Notes: a model not told the origin generated them from the sequence alone. A stretch of 64,000 nucleotides of DNA from WHSW01 sp963851045 (GCA_963851045.1 CAWKNC010000001.1:620001-684000); one strand, 5' to 3'. Positions 24,115 through 33,795 are shown, counted from the stretch's first letter. A program made the numbers and translations.

Positions 24115-25262
24115 GCCATGGGCTCGATCGCTCGTGGCTTGGCGCCCACGCTGAGTCGATCACCGCAGGTTTCGAGGACGAGCTCGATGCGCTCGTCGCC
24201 GTCTCCTCGCCGTCGGGCGACATCGATGGGGCGGAGCGGATGTGTGCCGTCGTCAGCGAGATGCTTCCTGGCGGATCAGCGATCGAGCGGCCGGAGTGCT
24301 CATCCCCGGGGTTTGCACCGGATCTGCTCGCGACGCTCCCCGGCAATGGCGAGCGCAGGCTGCTGCTGCTCGGGCATCTCGACACCGTTGTGGCTCATGA
24401 AGAGCACCGGCCACTCGAACGCGCCGACGGGCGACTGATTGGGTCGGGGACGGTCGACATGAAGGGTGGCGATGTTTTCGCGCTCGGTGTCCTGCGAGCG
24501 CTCGCGGCAGTCCCGGATGCGTTCGCCGAGATCGGCCTGCTCATGGTGGTCGACGAGGAATGGCGGACGGGTGGCTTCGGGCATGGCCCGCGATTCGCCG
24601 GCTGGGACGCCTGCCTGTGCTTCGAGGGCGCCCAGCTCGGCCCGGGTGGGAAGGAGGCTCTGGTCGCAAAGCGCAAGGCGGCCGCGACGATCCTCGTCGA
24701 GGCCCATGGGGTCGCGGCGCACGCCGGCTCGGCTCACGCCGACGGGCGCAACGCACTCCTGGCACTCGGTGAGGTCGCCGCGCGTGTGGCCGCGGCGGCG
24801 AACCCCGAGGGACCCGGACATCTCTCCGCGGTACCGACGGTGATGCGGGCGGGAGGGGCATTCAACGTCGTCCCATCCGCGGGCGAGCTCGTGTGCGATG
24901 TGCGCGCCGATTCCCTCGAGGAGACGGCTTCGGCCATCGACGCGATCCCGGCCGAAATCGACGGCGTCAGGATCGATGCGCAATGGGTGCGCCAGTGGCC
25001 GGGGATGGACACCCGCGAGCTCGTGTCCGCGCGCCTAGTTGCGCCCGCCGAAGCGTTCCTCGGCGCGCCTCTGGTCGCGTCACAGCGCGGCGGCGCCAGC
25101 GATGCGAGCCACATGGCAGGTCACATCGCGCTCACGGTGGACGGCCTCGGCCCTCACGGCGGCCATGCGCATCACCCGGACGAGTACGTCGACGTAGCCT
25201 CGCTGGGCCTGCGGGCGGAGATCGCACTCGCGGTTGCTGCAGCAGCCCTCGGCGCTATCTGA
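24111..25262 (+). CDS. M20-family metallopeptidase (carboxypeptidase G2-like)
   Basis: 383 residues. Two-metal site motifs are visible: LLLGHLDTV (first His and Asp), GSGTVDMKGGDVFALG (bridging Asp) and VVDEEWRTGG (catalytic Glu pair). A dimerisation domain (~175-290) with the HGVAAHAGSAHADGRNA segment interrupts the catalytic domain, and the last metal ligand is in HPDEYVDVAS. No signal peptide. Expected to hydrolyse an N-acyl amino acid or small peptide. Coupled by ATGA to the small unknown gene before it. Confidence 0.9.
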   Translation: MSHGLDRSWLGAHAESITAGFEDELDALVAVSSPSGDIDGAERMCAVVSEMLPGGSAIERPECSSPGFAPDLLATLPGNGERRLLLLGHLDTVVAHEEHRPLERADGRLIGSGTVDMKGGDVFALGVLRALAAVPDAFAEIGLLMVVDEEWRTGGFGHGPRFAGWDACLCFEGAQLGPGGKEALVAKRKAAATILVEAHGVAAHAGSAHADGRNALLALGEVAARVAAAANPEGPGHLSAVPTVMRAGGAFNVVPSAGELVCDVRADSLEETASAIDAIPAEIDGVRIDAQWVRQWPGMDTRELVSARLVAPAEAFLGAPLVASQRGGASDASHMAGHIALTVDGLGPHGGHAHHPDEYVDVASLGLRAEIALAVAAAALGAI

Positions 25263-25287
25263 CACCGCGCGATGTCATAGTTGGCGT

Positions 25288-26175
25288 GTGAGCTCCAGCG
25301 ACAGGGGCTATTTCCCCGCCGGCGAGTCCGTTTTGCGCCGTGTTCACGGTGAGCGTGCGGTTGGGTTGAACTACGGCCAGCGCGCGCTGATGATTGGCGC
25401 GGCGCACCCGGTCAACTTCATCGGCACCCAGGCCAACACACGCTCGGGGAACCGTCCCTTCCTGCGCCTTGTTCACACCGCAAAGGTCTTCGAGGCGATC
25501 TTCTTCGGCACGGAGGCCGAGGCAGACGAGATGCTCGCGATCGTGCAGCGCATGCACGACCGCGTCAACGGCAGGCTTCCCGACCCCGCGGGGCGCTTTG
25601 AGGCTGGAACGAGTTACAGCGCATACGACCCAGATCTGATGCTCTGGACCGTCGCGGTGATCGCCGACTCGGCCGAGGCCTTTTACGAGACCTTCTGCCG
25701 CAGGCTGTCTTCGCGGGAAAAGGATCGCCTCTGGGTGGACTACCTGCGCTTCGGCGAGCTCTTCGGGATGCCGCGCGATGCAGCCCCCGCCACGTACGCC
25801 GAGTTCCGCGAGTACTGGGACGACATGTGGGCCGGTGATGAACTGCATCTCACCGACGAGGCGCGCCGGGTTGCCATGGCGATCGCGTTCGAGATACCGA
25901 TGCCCTGGCACCTGCACCCCCAGCGCGAGGTCCACAACCTCGTACTCACCGGCACACTGCCGCCGCGGGTTCGCAAGATGTTCGGCTTGCGCTGGACCCC
26001 GTTTCACGAAGCGGCGTTTCGCGCGATCGTTGCGGCTGCTCGCGGCGCACGGCCGGTGACGCCAAAGCGAGTCCGACGCGGGGGGAACATCGGCTCGTTC
26101 GAGATGGTCGCGAGGACGGAACGCTCGCTTTTAGCCTCGGGCCGCGCGACGCTCTCGAACGTCAGCTCTGTGTAG
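25288..26175 (+). CDS. MpaB/DUF2236 oxygenase-like protein
   Basis: 295 residues from GTG at 25288. Carries the DUF2236 (rubber-oxygenase Lcp/ER-bound MpaB type) pattern: LRRVHGERAVGLNYGQRALMIGAAHP, then RLVHTAKVFEAIFFGTEAEAD, YDPDLMLWTVAVIADSAEAFYETF and a Trp-rich region near YWDDMW. This family binds b-type heme in its characterised members. Substrate unknown; members are abundant in Actinobacteria and often linked to lipid or terpenoid oxidation. Convergent with the amino acid ABC genes. Confidence 0.85.
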   Translation: MSSSDRGYFPAGESVLRRVHGERAVGLNYGQRALMIGAAHPVNFIGTQANTRSGNRPFLRLVHTAKVFEAIFFGTEAEADEMLAIVQRMHDRVNGRLPDPAGRFEAGTSYSAYDPDLMLWTVAVIADSAEAFYETFCRRLSSREKDRLWVDYLRFGELFGMPRDAAPATYAEFREYWDDMWAGDELHLTDEARRVAMAIAFEIPMPWHLHPQREVHNLVLTGTLPPRVRKMFGLRWTPFHEAAFRAIVAAARGARPVTPKRVRRGGNIGSFEMVARTERSLLASGRATLSNVSSV

Positions 26176-26188
26176 CGGCTCCCTACAC
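26170..26188. terminator. Short hairpin at convergent stops
   Basis: GTGTAG and CTACAC arms with a 7-base loop contain the TAG stop of each convergent gene. The stem is only 6 bp, so it would be a weak terminator at best. Confidence 0.35.
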
Positions 26189-26929
26189 GCGCCCAGCCGC
26201 CAGCAGGCGTCGCAGGAACTTCTTCGTCTCGGGCTGCTGGGGGTCGCCGAGAACCTGCTCGGGCGGGCCGACCTCGCAGACGCGCCCCGCATCGAGAAAG
26301 CACACGCGGTCGGCCACCTCGCGGGCGAAGCTCATCTCGTGCGTGGCGATGAGCATCGTCACTCCCTCGTCCTTGAGCGTTCGGACCGTCTGCAGGACCT
26401 CGCCGACGAGCTCTGGGTCGAGCGCCGAGGTGACCTCGTCGAGCAGCATCGCGCGGGGTCGTGCGTTGAAGGCGCGAGCTATCGCAACGCGCTGCTGCTG
26501 GCCGCCGGAGAGTCGATCGGGGTTGTCATGCTCGCGACCGCCCAAGCCGAGCCTTTCGAGCTGTTCGAGCGCAGCAGCCTCGGCCTCCTCGCGCGGGACG
26601 CCGTGGCCCTTGACAGCACCGAGCACGACGTTCTCGAGCACGCTGAGGTGGGGGAAGAGGTTGTAGGCCTGGAAGACGAAGCCGAGCTTGCGCCTCACCG
26701 CCACCGCGTCGACGGACGGATCCGTGACCACCTCCCCGTCGAGGAAGATGTCGCCGTCGTCGATCTCCTCCAGCAGATCAACGCAGCGCAGGAGGGTCGA
26801 CTTACCGGAGCCGGAGGCGCCGATCACGGCTACGGCCTCGTGCTCGGCGACCTCCAGGTCGATGCCGTGCAGGACCTCGCGATCGCCGAAGGCCTTCGTC
26901 ACGCCCCGGATCTCGAGCACGGGTGCCAT
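26183..26929 (-). CDS. Polar amino acid ABC transporter ATP-binding protein (GlnQ-like)
   Basis: 248 residues from ATG at 26929. Walker A GASGSGKST, Q-loop VFQAYNLFPHLSVLENV, signature LSGGQQQRV and Walker B MLLDEVTSALDPELVGEVL are the usual GlnQ/HisP forms. The start overlaps the permease stop (TGATG). Final gene of a binding protein-permease-ATPase operon importing a polar or charged amino acid. Confidence 0.93.
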   Translation of the reverse strand: MAPVLEIRGVTKAFGDREVLHGIDLEVAEHEAVAVIGASGSGKSTLLRCVDLLEEIDDGDIFLDGEVVTDPSVDAVAVRRKLGFVFQAYNLFPHLSVLENVVLGAVKGHGVPREEAEAAALEQLERLGLGGREHDNPDRLSGGQQQRVAIARAFNARPRAMLLDEVTSALDPELVGEVLQTVRTLKDEGVTMLIATHEMSFAREVADRVCFLDAGRVCEVGPPEQVLGDPQQPETKKFLRRLLAAGRV

Positions 26930-27777
26930 CAGTGCGCCACCTCCGTGTAACCCCACCGCTCGAGCAGCCGGGCCAGGGGGATCGTCACCGCGAGATAGAG
27001 CAGGGCCGCGCCGAGCAGAGGGGTGTAGTCGAACTCCGAGGCGGCCTGGATCTGGGCGACTCGAAACGCCTCGCCCGCAACGCCAAGAATGGAAATCAGC
27101 GCGACGTCCTTCTGCAGCGCGATGAAGTCGTTGAGGAGCGGGGGCCCAACCCGGCGAACGGCCTGGGGGAGGATCACGTGACGCATTGCCTGGCGCTCGG
27201 TCAGGCCGATCGCGAGCGCAGCGTCGCGCTGACCTCGGTGGACGGACCGCAGCCCGGCTCGATAGACCTCGCTCACGTACGCCCCATAGGAGAGGGTCAG
27301 AGCGATCCCGCCTAGCACCACCGGCTCGGTTGGCAGCCCGCTGAGGTTGAGCGCGGGGATGCCGAAACCGATCAGATAGACGAGCAGAATCACCGGGACG
27401 CCCCGGAAGACGTCCGTGTAGACGGTTGTCAGCAGTCGCAGCGGGAACAGCGCCGGCGCGCGGCTGATCCGCATCAGCGCCACCACGAGCCCGAGGATCA
27501 GGACGCAGACCTCGACCACGCAGAAGACGCGCACATCGAGCCAGAAGGCGCTGAAGATGTCGGGAAATGACTCCTTGAAAACCTCGGCGTCGAAGAATGT
27601 GTCGCGCACCGACGTCCAGCCCGGGCTCGTGAGGACGAGGGCGCTGAGGCCGCCGAGGACGACGATCGTCGAGATCGCGGCGATCGCGGCGCCACGGCGT
27701 GCCTTCGCGCGCTTCGCCGCGGCCCGCTCGGCGCGGCGGTCCGGGCGGTTGGTGGGCGCCTCGGCGGTCTCGGTCAG
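26929..27777 (-). CDS. Polar amino acid ABC transporter permease (HisM/GlnP-like)
   Basis: The conventional core starts at GTG 27609 (226 residues) and contains the HisM-type helices and EAA loop (YRAGLRSVHRGQRDAALAIGLTERQA). However, in-frame sequence upstream encodes a basic stretch and a clear extra helix (AAIAAISTIVVLGGLSALVL), as in many actinobacterial members. No ATG, GTG or TTG exists between the in-frame stop at 27820-27822 and 27609, so CTG at 27777, 10 bp after the binding-protein stop, is proposed as start (282 residues). Expected to form the membrane channel with GlnQ-like ATPase. Confidence 0.8.
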   Translation of the reverse strand: MTETAEAPTNRPDRRAERAAAKRAKARRGAAIAAISTIVVLGGLSALVLTSPGWTSVRDTFFDAEVFKESFPDIFSAFWLDVRVFCVVEVCVLILGLVVALMRISRAPALFPLRLLTTVYTDVFRGVPVILLVYLIGFGIPALNLSGLPTEPVVLGGIALTLSYGAYVSEVYRAGLRSVHRGQRDAALAIGLTERQAMRHVILPQAVRRVGPPLLNDFIALQKDVALISILGVAGEAFRVAQIQAASEFDYTPLLGAALLYLAVTIPLARLLERWGYTEVAH

Positions 27778-27787
27778 AGCTGGGCGC

Positions 27788-28657
27788 TTACTGGAGGACC
27801 GGTGCGTCGGCCGCGTCGCTCATCCACTCCTGCTCGATGTCGGGCAGCTCGCCGGAGGCCTTGAGCTCGTCGATCGCCGCCGAGACGCAGGCGGTGAGCG
27901 ACGAATCCTTCTCCAGCAGAGCGCCCCACTCATCGCCAGCAGCCGACGACTCGAACTGGCCGACCACGGTCGCGGTGGGCACCTGGACAGCGGTGAGATA
28001 CAGCGCGGTCGGCGTGTCGACGACGACGGTGTCGACCTGACCGTTCTTGAGGGCCGAGACGACATCGTTGGAGTTGTCGAACACCTGCGGATCCTCGGAC
28101 GGCGTGATCACCTCGTTCACGGCGTCGAGGCTCGTTGTGCCGATCTGGACTCCGATCTTGGCATCGGCGAAGTCGGCAAGCGAGGTCGCGGAGGCGAGGT
28201 CGGAGTTCTTGAGCGTCACGATCGCCTGGTTGGCCTCGTAATACGGGCTCGAGAAATCGACCTGCTCGGCGCGCTTGGGCGTGATCGAGATCTGGTTGAC
28301 GTCGAAGTCGAAGTCCTTGGGGCCGGGGGCGTAGGAGGCGTTGAACGGGACAACGGTCCACTCGACCTTGTCGGCCGTGTACCCGAGCTTCTCGGCGATC
28401 GCGTAGGCGGTCGCGCTCTCGAAGCCCTTGCCGTTCGTCGGGTCGTTGTCCTCGAAGTACGGCGGATACGCAGGCTTGTCGGTCCCGACCGTCAACGTGC
28501 CGGCCGTCTTCGTCTCGAGCGTGTCCGGCGTGCAGTCGGCGAGCGCCGTCGTTTCGGTCCCGGCAGCGGTGGTCGTTTCCTCCTTTTCGCCGCAGCCGAC
28601 GATCACTGCAAGGGCGAGGAGTGCGACGAGACAAGTTGCGATACGGATCTTCGACAC
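27788..28657 (-). CDS. Amino acid ABC transporter substrate-binding lipoprotein
   Basis: 289 residues from GTG at 28657, preceded by GAGAGG. Signal peptide and lipobox (AVIVGC) give an acylated N-terminal Cys. The SBP_bac_3 pattern is seen: GTLTVGTDKPAYPPYFEDND, FDVNQISITPKRAEQVDFSSPYYEANQAIV, then the hinge and second lobe (IGVQIGTTSLDAV, VDTVVVDTPTALYL). First gene of the importer operon; tethered to the membrane outer face. Divergent from the SDR gene with 49 bp between, where both promoters must lie. Confidence 0.92.
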   Translation of the reverse strand: MSKIRIATCLVALLALAVIVGCGEKEETTTAAGTETTALADCTPDTLETKTAGTLTVGTDKPAYPPYFEDNDPTNGKGFESATAYAIAEKLGYTADKVEWTVVPFNASYAPGPKDFDFDVNQISITPKRAEQVDFSSPYYEANQAIVTLKNSDLASATSLADFADAKIGVQIGTTSLDAVNEVITPSEDPQVFDNSNDVVSALKNGQVDTVVVDTPTALYLTAVQVPTATVVGQFESSAAGDEWGALLEKDSSLTACVSAAIDELKASGELPDIEQEWMSDAADAPVLQ

Positions 28658-28706
28658 GGTGGGGCGACCTCTCTGAGCGGCGTTGATGCGGGATGATCCT
28701 ACGCGG

Positions 28707-29624
28707 ATGAGCAAGTGGACGGCGGGTGAGATCCCCAGTCAGACGGGGCGAACGGCGGTTGTGACCGGCGCCAACAGCGGCCTCGGGTTGGCAACGGCGC
28801 GAGAGCTTGCCCGTGCAGGCGCGCTCGTCGTGCTCACCGCACGCGACCGGTCGAAGGCCGAGTCGGCCCAGGATCTCATCCTTGCCGAGGTGCCGAGCGC
28901 TCAACTTGACGGGCGCGTGCTGGATCTCGCTGACCTCTCGTCGGTGCGAGATTTCGCAGCCGCGGTGGCGACGGACCATCCGAGGCTCGACCTACTCGTC
29001 AACAACGCGGGCGTGATGATGCCGCCGCGAAGCGAGACCGCGGACGGCTTTGAGCTGCAGTTCGGGACCAATCACCTTGGTCACTTCGCGCTCACCGGCT
29101 TGCTGTTGGATGCGCTCTCGAGCTCGCCGGCGGCCCGGGTCGTGACCGTTTCAAGCGTCGAGCACCGGCCGGGCGGGATCGACTTCGATGACCTGCGATC
29201 CGAGCGCTCGTACTCGCCGCGGGGCGCCTATCAGCGCTCGAAGTTCGCCAACGTCGTCTTCGGGCTCGAGCTCGATCGTCGACTCCGCGAGACGGGTTCG
29301 TCGGTGATCAGCGTCCTTGCGCATCCGGGTTACTCCGACACGAACCTGCAGCGGACGGGACCGACCGGCGCGATGCGCGCGATCCTCGAGGTCGGCAATC
29401 GGCTGCTTGCCCAGGGCGCCGACCAGGGCTCGCTGCCGCAGCTCTACGCGGCAGCTGCTCCCGGCGTCGAGGGCGGCCAGTTCATCGGGCCCGATGGCTT
29501 TCAGCAGCTGCGGGGCTCGCCGAAGTTGGTGAGGCCGGTCGAGCGTGCCACCGACGAGGAGCTGGGCAAGCGCCTCTGGCAGGTTTCCGAGGAGCTCACA
29601 GGCGTCTCGTATCTCAGCCGGTGA
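28707..29624 (+). CDS. Short-chain dehydrogenase/reductase
   Basis: 305 residues from ATG at 28707. Classical SDR motifs: TGANSGLG (cofactor), NNAG, Ser in VVTVSSVEH and catalytic YQRSK. The length and the TxRDxxK cofactor region (LTARDRSKAE) match the retinol-dehydrogenase/WWOX-like branch, usually NADP-linked. Substrate unknown. Stop overlaps the next GTG start (GTGA), pairing it with the phytoene-desaturase-like oxidoreductase. Confidence 0.9.
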   Translation: MSKWTAGEIPSQTGRTAVVTGANSGLGLATARELARAGALVVLTARDRSKAESAQDLILAEVPSAQLDGRVLDLADLSSVRDFAAAVATDHPRLDLLVNNAGVMMPPRSETADGFELQFGTNHLGHFALTGLLLDALSSSPAARVVTVSSVEHRPGGIDFDDLRSERSYSPRGAYQRSKFANVVFGLELDRRLRETGSSVISVLAHPGYSDTNLQRTGPTGAMRAILEVGNRLLAQGADQGSLPQLYAAAAPGVEGGQFIGPDGFQQLRGSPKLVRPVERATDEELGKRLWQVSEELTGVSYLSR

Positions 29625-31210
29625 AGGACGTCTTCTCCCAACTCGGGCGCGTTGGCCTGCCCGCCCCGGTCGCGGAGCTCGCCACGCGTGAGTGGGACGC
29701 CGTGGTGGTCGGCGGCGGGCACAACGGGCTCACCGCGGCCGCCTACCTGGCGAAGGCCGAAAAGCGGGTGCTCGTGCTCGAGCGACGCGACCAACTGGGC
29801 GGGGCAGCGACCCTGGAGCGGCCGTTCGAAGACGAGCGTTTCGTGGTCAGTCCCTGCGCGTACGTGGTCGGGTTGCTCGACCAGGTCGTGATCGACGAGC
29901 TCGACCTCGGGCGCCACGGCTATCGGGTTACGCCAGCCGATCCCAACCTTTGGTGCCCATTCGCAGACGGCAGCTCCTACGCCGGGTTCATCGATGGCGC
30001 GCAGACGAGGGAGTATCTGCGGTCGCAGGGCTTCGCCGACGCCGACATCGACGGAGTCGCGCGGTTCAACGCCGTGTTCGACCGGATCCGCGACCTTCTG
30101 CGCGGCGAGAGCGACGACCTCTGGCTGCGTGCGTCACCGGGGCGAGACGAGATCGAGGCGCGGCTTGGCGGAGATTCGGAGCTGGTCGACGTCGTCTTCG
30201 AGGAGTCGATCGCATCGATGCTCGACCGCTACGTCGGCGATCAGCGCCTCAAGGACGCGATTGCTTGCCAGGGAACGATCGGGACCTTTGCCGGGCCGCG
30301 AGATCCAGGAACCGCGTCGATCCGGCTCATGCACCATCAGGGCGATCTCCAGGGCCTCGGCTCGGTGTGGGGCTATGTGGACGGCGGCCTCGGACGCGTC
30401 TCGTTTTCGATCGCCGACGCCGCCAGGGAGGCCGGGGCCGTCCTCGCCGCTGGGGTGCCGGTTGCCGCGATTCGACCGGGCGAGGGAGTTGAGCTCGAGT
30501 CGGGCGAGACGATCCGGGCTCCGGTGGTCGTTTGCAATGCGGACCCGAAGCGGCTGCTGGGAATGTTGGATGCGGGGGGCTCGGAGCTACCCGACGACTA
30601 CCGCGCGAGGCTCGCTGACTGGGACGTGAGCTCGCCCGTGCTCAAGCTCAATGTCGCGCTCGATCGCTTTCCGACCTTCACCGCTGCGCCGGCCGGGCTG
30701 GAGCCTCATCGGGCGATGGTCTCGATCACCGACGGCGTCGACGCAGCCCAGGCCGCGGTCGAGGCGGCGCGCCGTGGCGTGCCGGCGATCGGGTTCTGCG
30801 AGCTCTACTTCCAGAGTGCGTACGACAGCTCAGTCGTACCCCCGGGCAAGGAGGTGATGAGTGTGTTCTGCCAGTACGTGCCGTACGAGCTGGCCAGCGG
30901 CGATTGGGACTCGCGTCGTGACGAGATCGCGGCGATGGCGTTGGACGCGATTGAGGCCCACGCTCCCGACGTCCGCGATTGCGTCGACGAGATCCAGGCG
31001 ATGGGACCACCCGACATCGAGGAGCGGATAGGGCTCAGCGGCGGGCACATCTTTCAGGGCCAGGCGCTCCCGGATCAGATGTGGGACCGTCGCCTCTCCG
31101 CGCGCACGCCGATCCGAGGCTTGTTTTTGTGCGGCGCTGCAACTCACCCGGGTGGGTCGGTGATCGCATTGAACGGCCGCACTGCCGCACGCGAGGTCCT
31201 CGCGGAATAG
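29621..31210 (+). CDS. Phytoene-desaturase-like FAD-dependent oxidoreductase (PYROXD2-like)
   Basis: 529 residues. FAD Rossmann motif VVVGGGHNGLTAAAYLAKAEKRVLVLERRDQLGGAATLE starts near residue 28 (key GxGxxG and terminal Glu). The C-terminal FAD motif reads LFLCGAATHPGGSVIALNGRTAA. Overall layout follows the CrtI/PYROXD2 group. No other carotenoid gene is nearby, so a carotenoid role is not supported. Coupled to the SDR gene by GTGA. Confidence 0.87.
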   Translation: MKDVFSQLGRVGLPAPVAELATREWDAVVVGGGHNGLTAAAYLAKAEKRVLVLERRDQLGGAATLERPFEDERFVVSPCAYVVGLLDQVVIDELDLGRHGYRVTPADPNLWCPFADGSSYAGFIDGAQTREYLRSQGFADADIDGVARFNAVFDRIRDLLRGESDDLWLRASPGRDEIEARLGGDSELVDVVFEESIASMLDRYVGDQRLKDAIACQGTIGTFAGPRDPGTASIRLMHHQGDLQGLGSVWGYVDGGLGRVSFSIADAAREAGAVLAAGVPVAAIRPGEGVELESGETIRAPVVVCNADPKRLLGMLDAGGSELPDDYRARLADWDVSSPVLKLNVALDRFPTFTAAPAGLEPHRAMVSITDGVDAAQAAVEAARRGVPAIGFCELYFQSAYDSSVVPPGKEVMSVFCQYVPYELASGDWDSRRDEIAAMALDAIEAHAPDVRDCVDEIQAMGPPDIEERIGLSGGHIFQGQALPDQMWDRRLSARTPIRGLFLCGAATHPGGSVIALNGRTAAREVLAE

Positions 31211-31223
31211 CCTCGCCGACGGC

Positions 31224-32498
31224 GTGGACCACCACACCGTCAATCTCATCTCAATTCCGCTGTTCACCGGCGCGATCGGCTACCTGACCAACTGGAGCGG
31301 GGTCTGGATGCTGTTCAACCCGATCCACTTCAAAGGGATCCGAGTGCCGGGACTGCTCGCGGTCGCGAGCATCCTGCCGCGCAAGATCGCCCAGATTCCG
31401 GGAGTGGCTCACGGCGGCATCGGCTGGCAGGGAATCATCCCCTCGCGTGCGGCGAAGATGGGCTCGATCGCCGTCGACAAGGGGATCGCCAAGCTCGGCA
31501 GCCCGAGTGACTTCTACGAGCAGCTCGAGCCCGACAAGATCGCCGAGCACATTCTCGACACGGCGCGCGAGGACATCCGTGAAGTCACCGAGCGGATCCT
31601 CGAGCGCGAGCATCCCGACCTATGGCGCGATCTGCCGCCTCAGCTTCAAGAGCGCGTCCACCAGCGCGTGCAGAAGCAGCTTCCCGAGATCGTCCGCGAC
31701 GTCACCGACGACATCGGCGCCAACATCGAGCACCTGATGGATGTGAAGCTGATGGTGATCCGCCGAATCGAGGAACGCCCGGAGCTTGCCAACCGGATCT
31801 TTCAGGACGTCGGCAAGAAGGAGCTTCGCTTCATCATCAACTTCGGCTTCTTCTTTGGTGCCGCCCTCGGCTTTCCGATGGTCTTCATCAGCGAGGCGCT
31901 GCCGTACTGGTACGTGCTGCCGATCGGCGGCGTGATCATCGGCTACGTCACCAACTGGATGGCGCTCTGGATGATCTTCGAGCCGGTCGAGCCGCGGAAA
32001 ATCGGGCCGTTCAAGATCCAGGGGCTGTTCATCCGCCGCCAGCCCGAGGTGGCCGACGTCTACGCGGGGATCATTGCCGACGACATCGTGACGCTCGAAA
32101 ACATGGGCGATGAGCTCCTCAACGGGCCGCAGTCCGACCGCACCCGTTGGATGATCGAAAGCCGCCTGCGCCCGGCGGTCGACCGCTCGGTCGGCTCGGC
32201 CCGGCCAGCGGTGCGGATCGCCGTCGGTGCCCGTCAGTACGACGCGATTCGCGAATCGATTGCAACCGAGGCCGTCGAGTACACGATGACCCCGCTCTCC
32301 GACCCGGCGTTCAACCGCCAGCAGTCGACTGAGGTCCGCAAGCTGATCGCTGAGCGGATGCGCGAGCTGCCGCCCACCGACTTTCAGGACCTGCTGCGGT
32401 CGGCGATGAAGGAGGACGAGTGGTTGCTTCTCCTTCACGGCGCCGTGCTCGGCTTCCTCGCGGGCCTCCTGCATCTGGCCATATTCGGGCCCGGCTGA
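31224..32498 (+). CDS. DUF445 membrane protein
   Basis: 424 residues. N-terminal helix and GYLTNWSGVWMLFNPI motif recur as GYVTNWMALWMIFEPV near residue 235, the duplicated signature of DUF445/YheB-type proteins. Between them is a long amphipathic helical region (~90-200, charged, possible coiled coil), and a last helix lies at the C-terminus. Function of the family is unknown. It follows the FAD oxidoreductase by 13 bp and may share its transcript. Confidence 0.85.
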   Translation: MDHHTVNLISIPLFTGAIGYLTNWSGVWMLFNPIHFKGIRVPGLLAVASILPRKIAQIPGVAHGGIGWQGIIPSRAAKMGSIAVDKGIAKLGSPSDFYEQLEPDKIAEHILDTAREDIREVTERILEREHPDLWRDLPPQLQERVHQRVQKQLPEIVRDVTDDIGANIEHLMDVKLMVIRRIEERPELANRIFQDVGKKELRFIINFGFFFGAALGFPMVFISEALPYWYVLPIGGVIIGYVTNWMALWMIFEPVEPRKIGPFKIQGLFIRRQPEVADVYAGIIADDIVTLENMGDELLNGPQSDRTRWMIESRLRPAVDRSVGSARPAVRIAVGARQYDAIRESIATEAVEYTMTPLSDPAFNRQQSTEVRKLIAERMRELPPTDFQDLLRSAMKEDEWLLLLHGAVLGFLAGLLHLAIFGPG

Positions 32499-32616
32499 GG
32501 AATAACTCCCGCGAGATGCTCCGCGTCGCGTCCGCTCCCGCGGGGACGCACGCTGTCGAGGGAAGGCAGGTCGTAAACGCGTCAACCTGCGCTTCGCGCC
32601 TACTCTCGGCGCTTCT

Positions 32617-33765
32617 ATGCGGCGGCTCTATCTGTTGGTGGCGGCGGTCATCCTCGTCGACACGATGTTCTACGCGGCGATCACGCCGCTGCTTCCCGAG
32701 TACTCGGACGAGCTTGGGCTGTCGAAGACCGGTGCCGGGATTCTCAGCGCGTCGTACGCGGCGGGCACGCTCGTGGCCGCTCTGCCGTCCGGCTGGCTCG
32801 CGGCGAAGATCGGCTTTAAGAAGGCGATGCTCATCGGACTCGCGCTGCTCGCCGTCTCGAGCGTTGTCTTCGCGTTTGCGCAGTCCGTGGTGCTGCTCGA
32901 CGTCGCGCGCTTCGCGGAGGGCGTCGGCGGCGCGTGCGCATGGACCGGCGGCCTCGCATGGCTCATCACAGCCGCTCCGATCGAGCGGCGCGGCGAGCTG
33001 ATCGGAGCGGCCCTCGCCGCCGCGATCTTCGGGATTCTGCTCGGCCCGGTGATCGGCGGCATCGCGAGCGTCGTCGGTCCCGAAATCGTCTTTAGCTCGG
33101 TCGGGGTGATCGCCGCCGTCCTCGCTGCGCGCGTGCTCGCATTCGACGCGCCTGTCCCTCGGCCGGTGCCGCCGTTGCGCAGGGTCGCCGCGGCGATCCT
33201 CACCCGACCGGTGCTGTTTGCGTTCTGGCTAGTGATCCTGCCGTCGATGCTGTCGGGCCTCTTCGACGTGCTCGTGCCGTTGCGCCTCGACGCTCTCGGC
33301 GCCAGCGCCGTCGCGGTCGGAGCGGCGTTCTTCACCGCAGCAGCGCTGGAGTCCTTCACCGCGCCCGCGATCGGCCGGGTCTCTGACCGGCGTGGGCGGA
33401 TGCTGCCCATTCGCATCGGCCTGATCGCCTCGCCCCTTGCCGCGCTTGCCTTGCCCCTGCCTGACTCCATCTTCATCGTCGCGGTCGCTCTGGCCGTTGT
33501 CGTGCTTGCGATGAGTCTGATGTGGACGCCAGCCATGGCCCTCCTGTCGGACAATGCGGAGGTGGCCGGGCTCGATCTCGCGTTCGCGACGGCCCTGGTC
33601 AGCCTCGCGTGGGCCGGTGGCCAGGTGATCGGCGGATCGCCGCTGGTGGCACTAGCCGATGCGACCACCGACGCCACGGCCTACGCGGTGATCGCCGGGC
33701 TATTCGCCATGACGCTTGCTGTTGTGCTCGCCGGCGGCGCGAGCCGCCAGCGCCGTCCGGCTTAG
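32617..33765 (+). CDS. Major facilitator superfamily transporter
   Basis: 382 residues, about 12 hydrophobic helices. The loop-2 motif reads GWLAAKIGFKKAMLIGLAL and the corresponding loop-8 motif GRVSDRRGRMLPIRIG, both MFS type A motifs. Helix-4 Arg in DVARFAEGVGGACAW. Drug/metabolite efflux is likely but the substrate is unknown. Stands alone; the 118-bp gap before it shows no gene. Confidence 0.9.
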   Translation: MRRLYLLVAAVILVDTMFYAAITPLLPEYSDELGLSKTGAGILSASYAAGTLVAALPSGWLAAKIGFKKAMLIGLALLAVSSVVFAFAQSVVLLDVARFAEGVGGACAWTGGLAWLITAAPIERRGELIGAALAAAIFGILLGPVIGGIASVVGPEIVFSSVGVIAAVLAARVLAFDAPVPRPVPPLRRVAAAILTRPVLFAFWLVILPSMLSGLFDVLVPLRLDALGASAVAVGAAFFTAAALESFTAPAIGRVSDRRGRMLPIRIGLIASPLAALALPLPDSIFIVAVALAVVVLAMSLMWTPAMALLSDNAEVAGLDLAFATALVSLAWAGGQVIGGSPLVALADATTDATAYAVIAGLFAMTLAVVLAGGASRQRRPA

Positions 33766-33795
33766 TAGTCACCTGCCTGGGTACGGGGGACGGGC

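Noticed and set aside
29621..31210. Carotenoid phytoene desaturase
   Set aside because: No crtB, crtE or other carotenoid gene in the neighbourhood; sequence fits the broader PYROXD2-like group.
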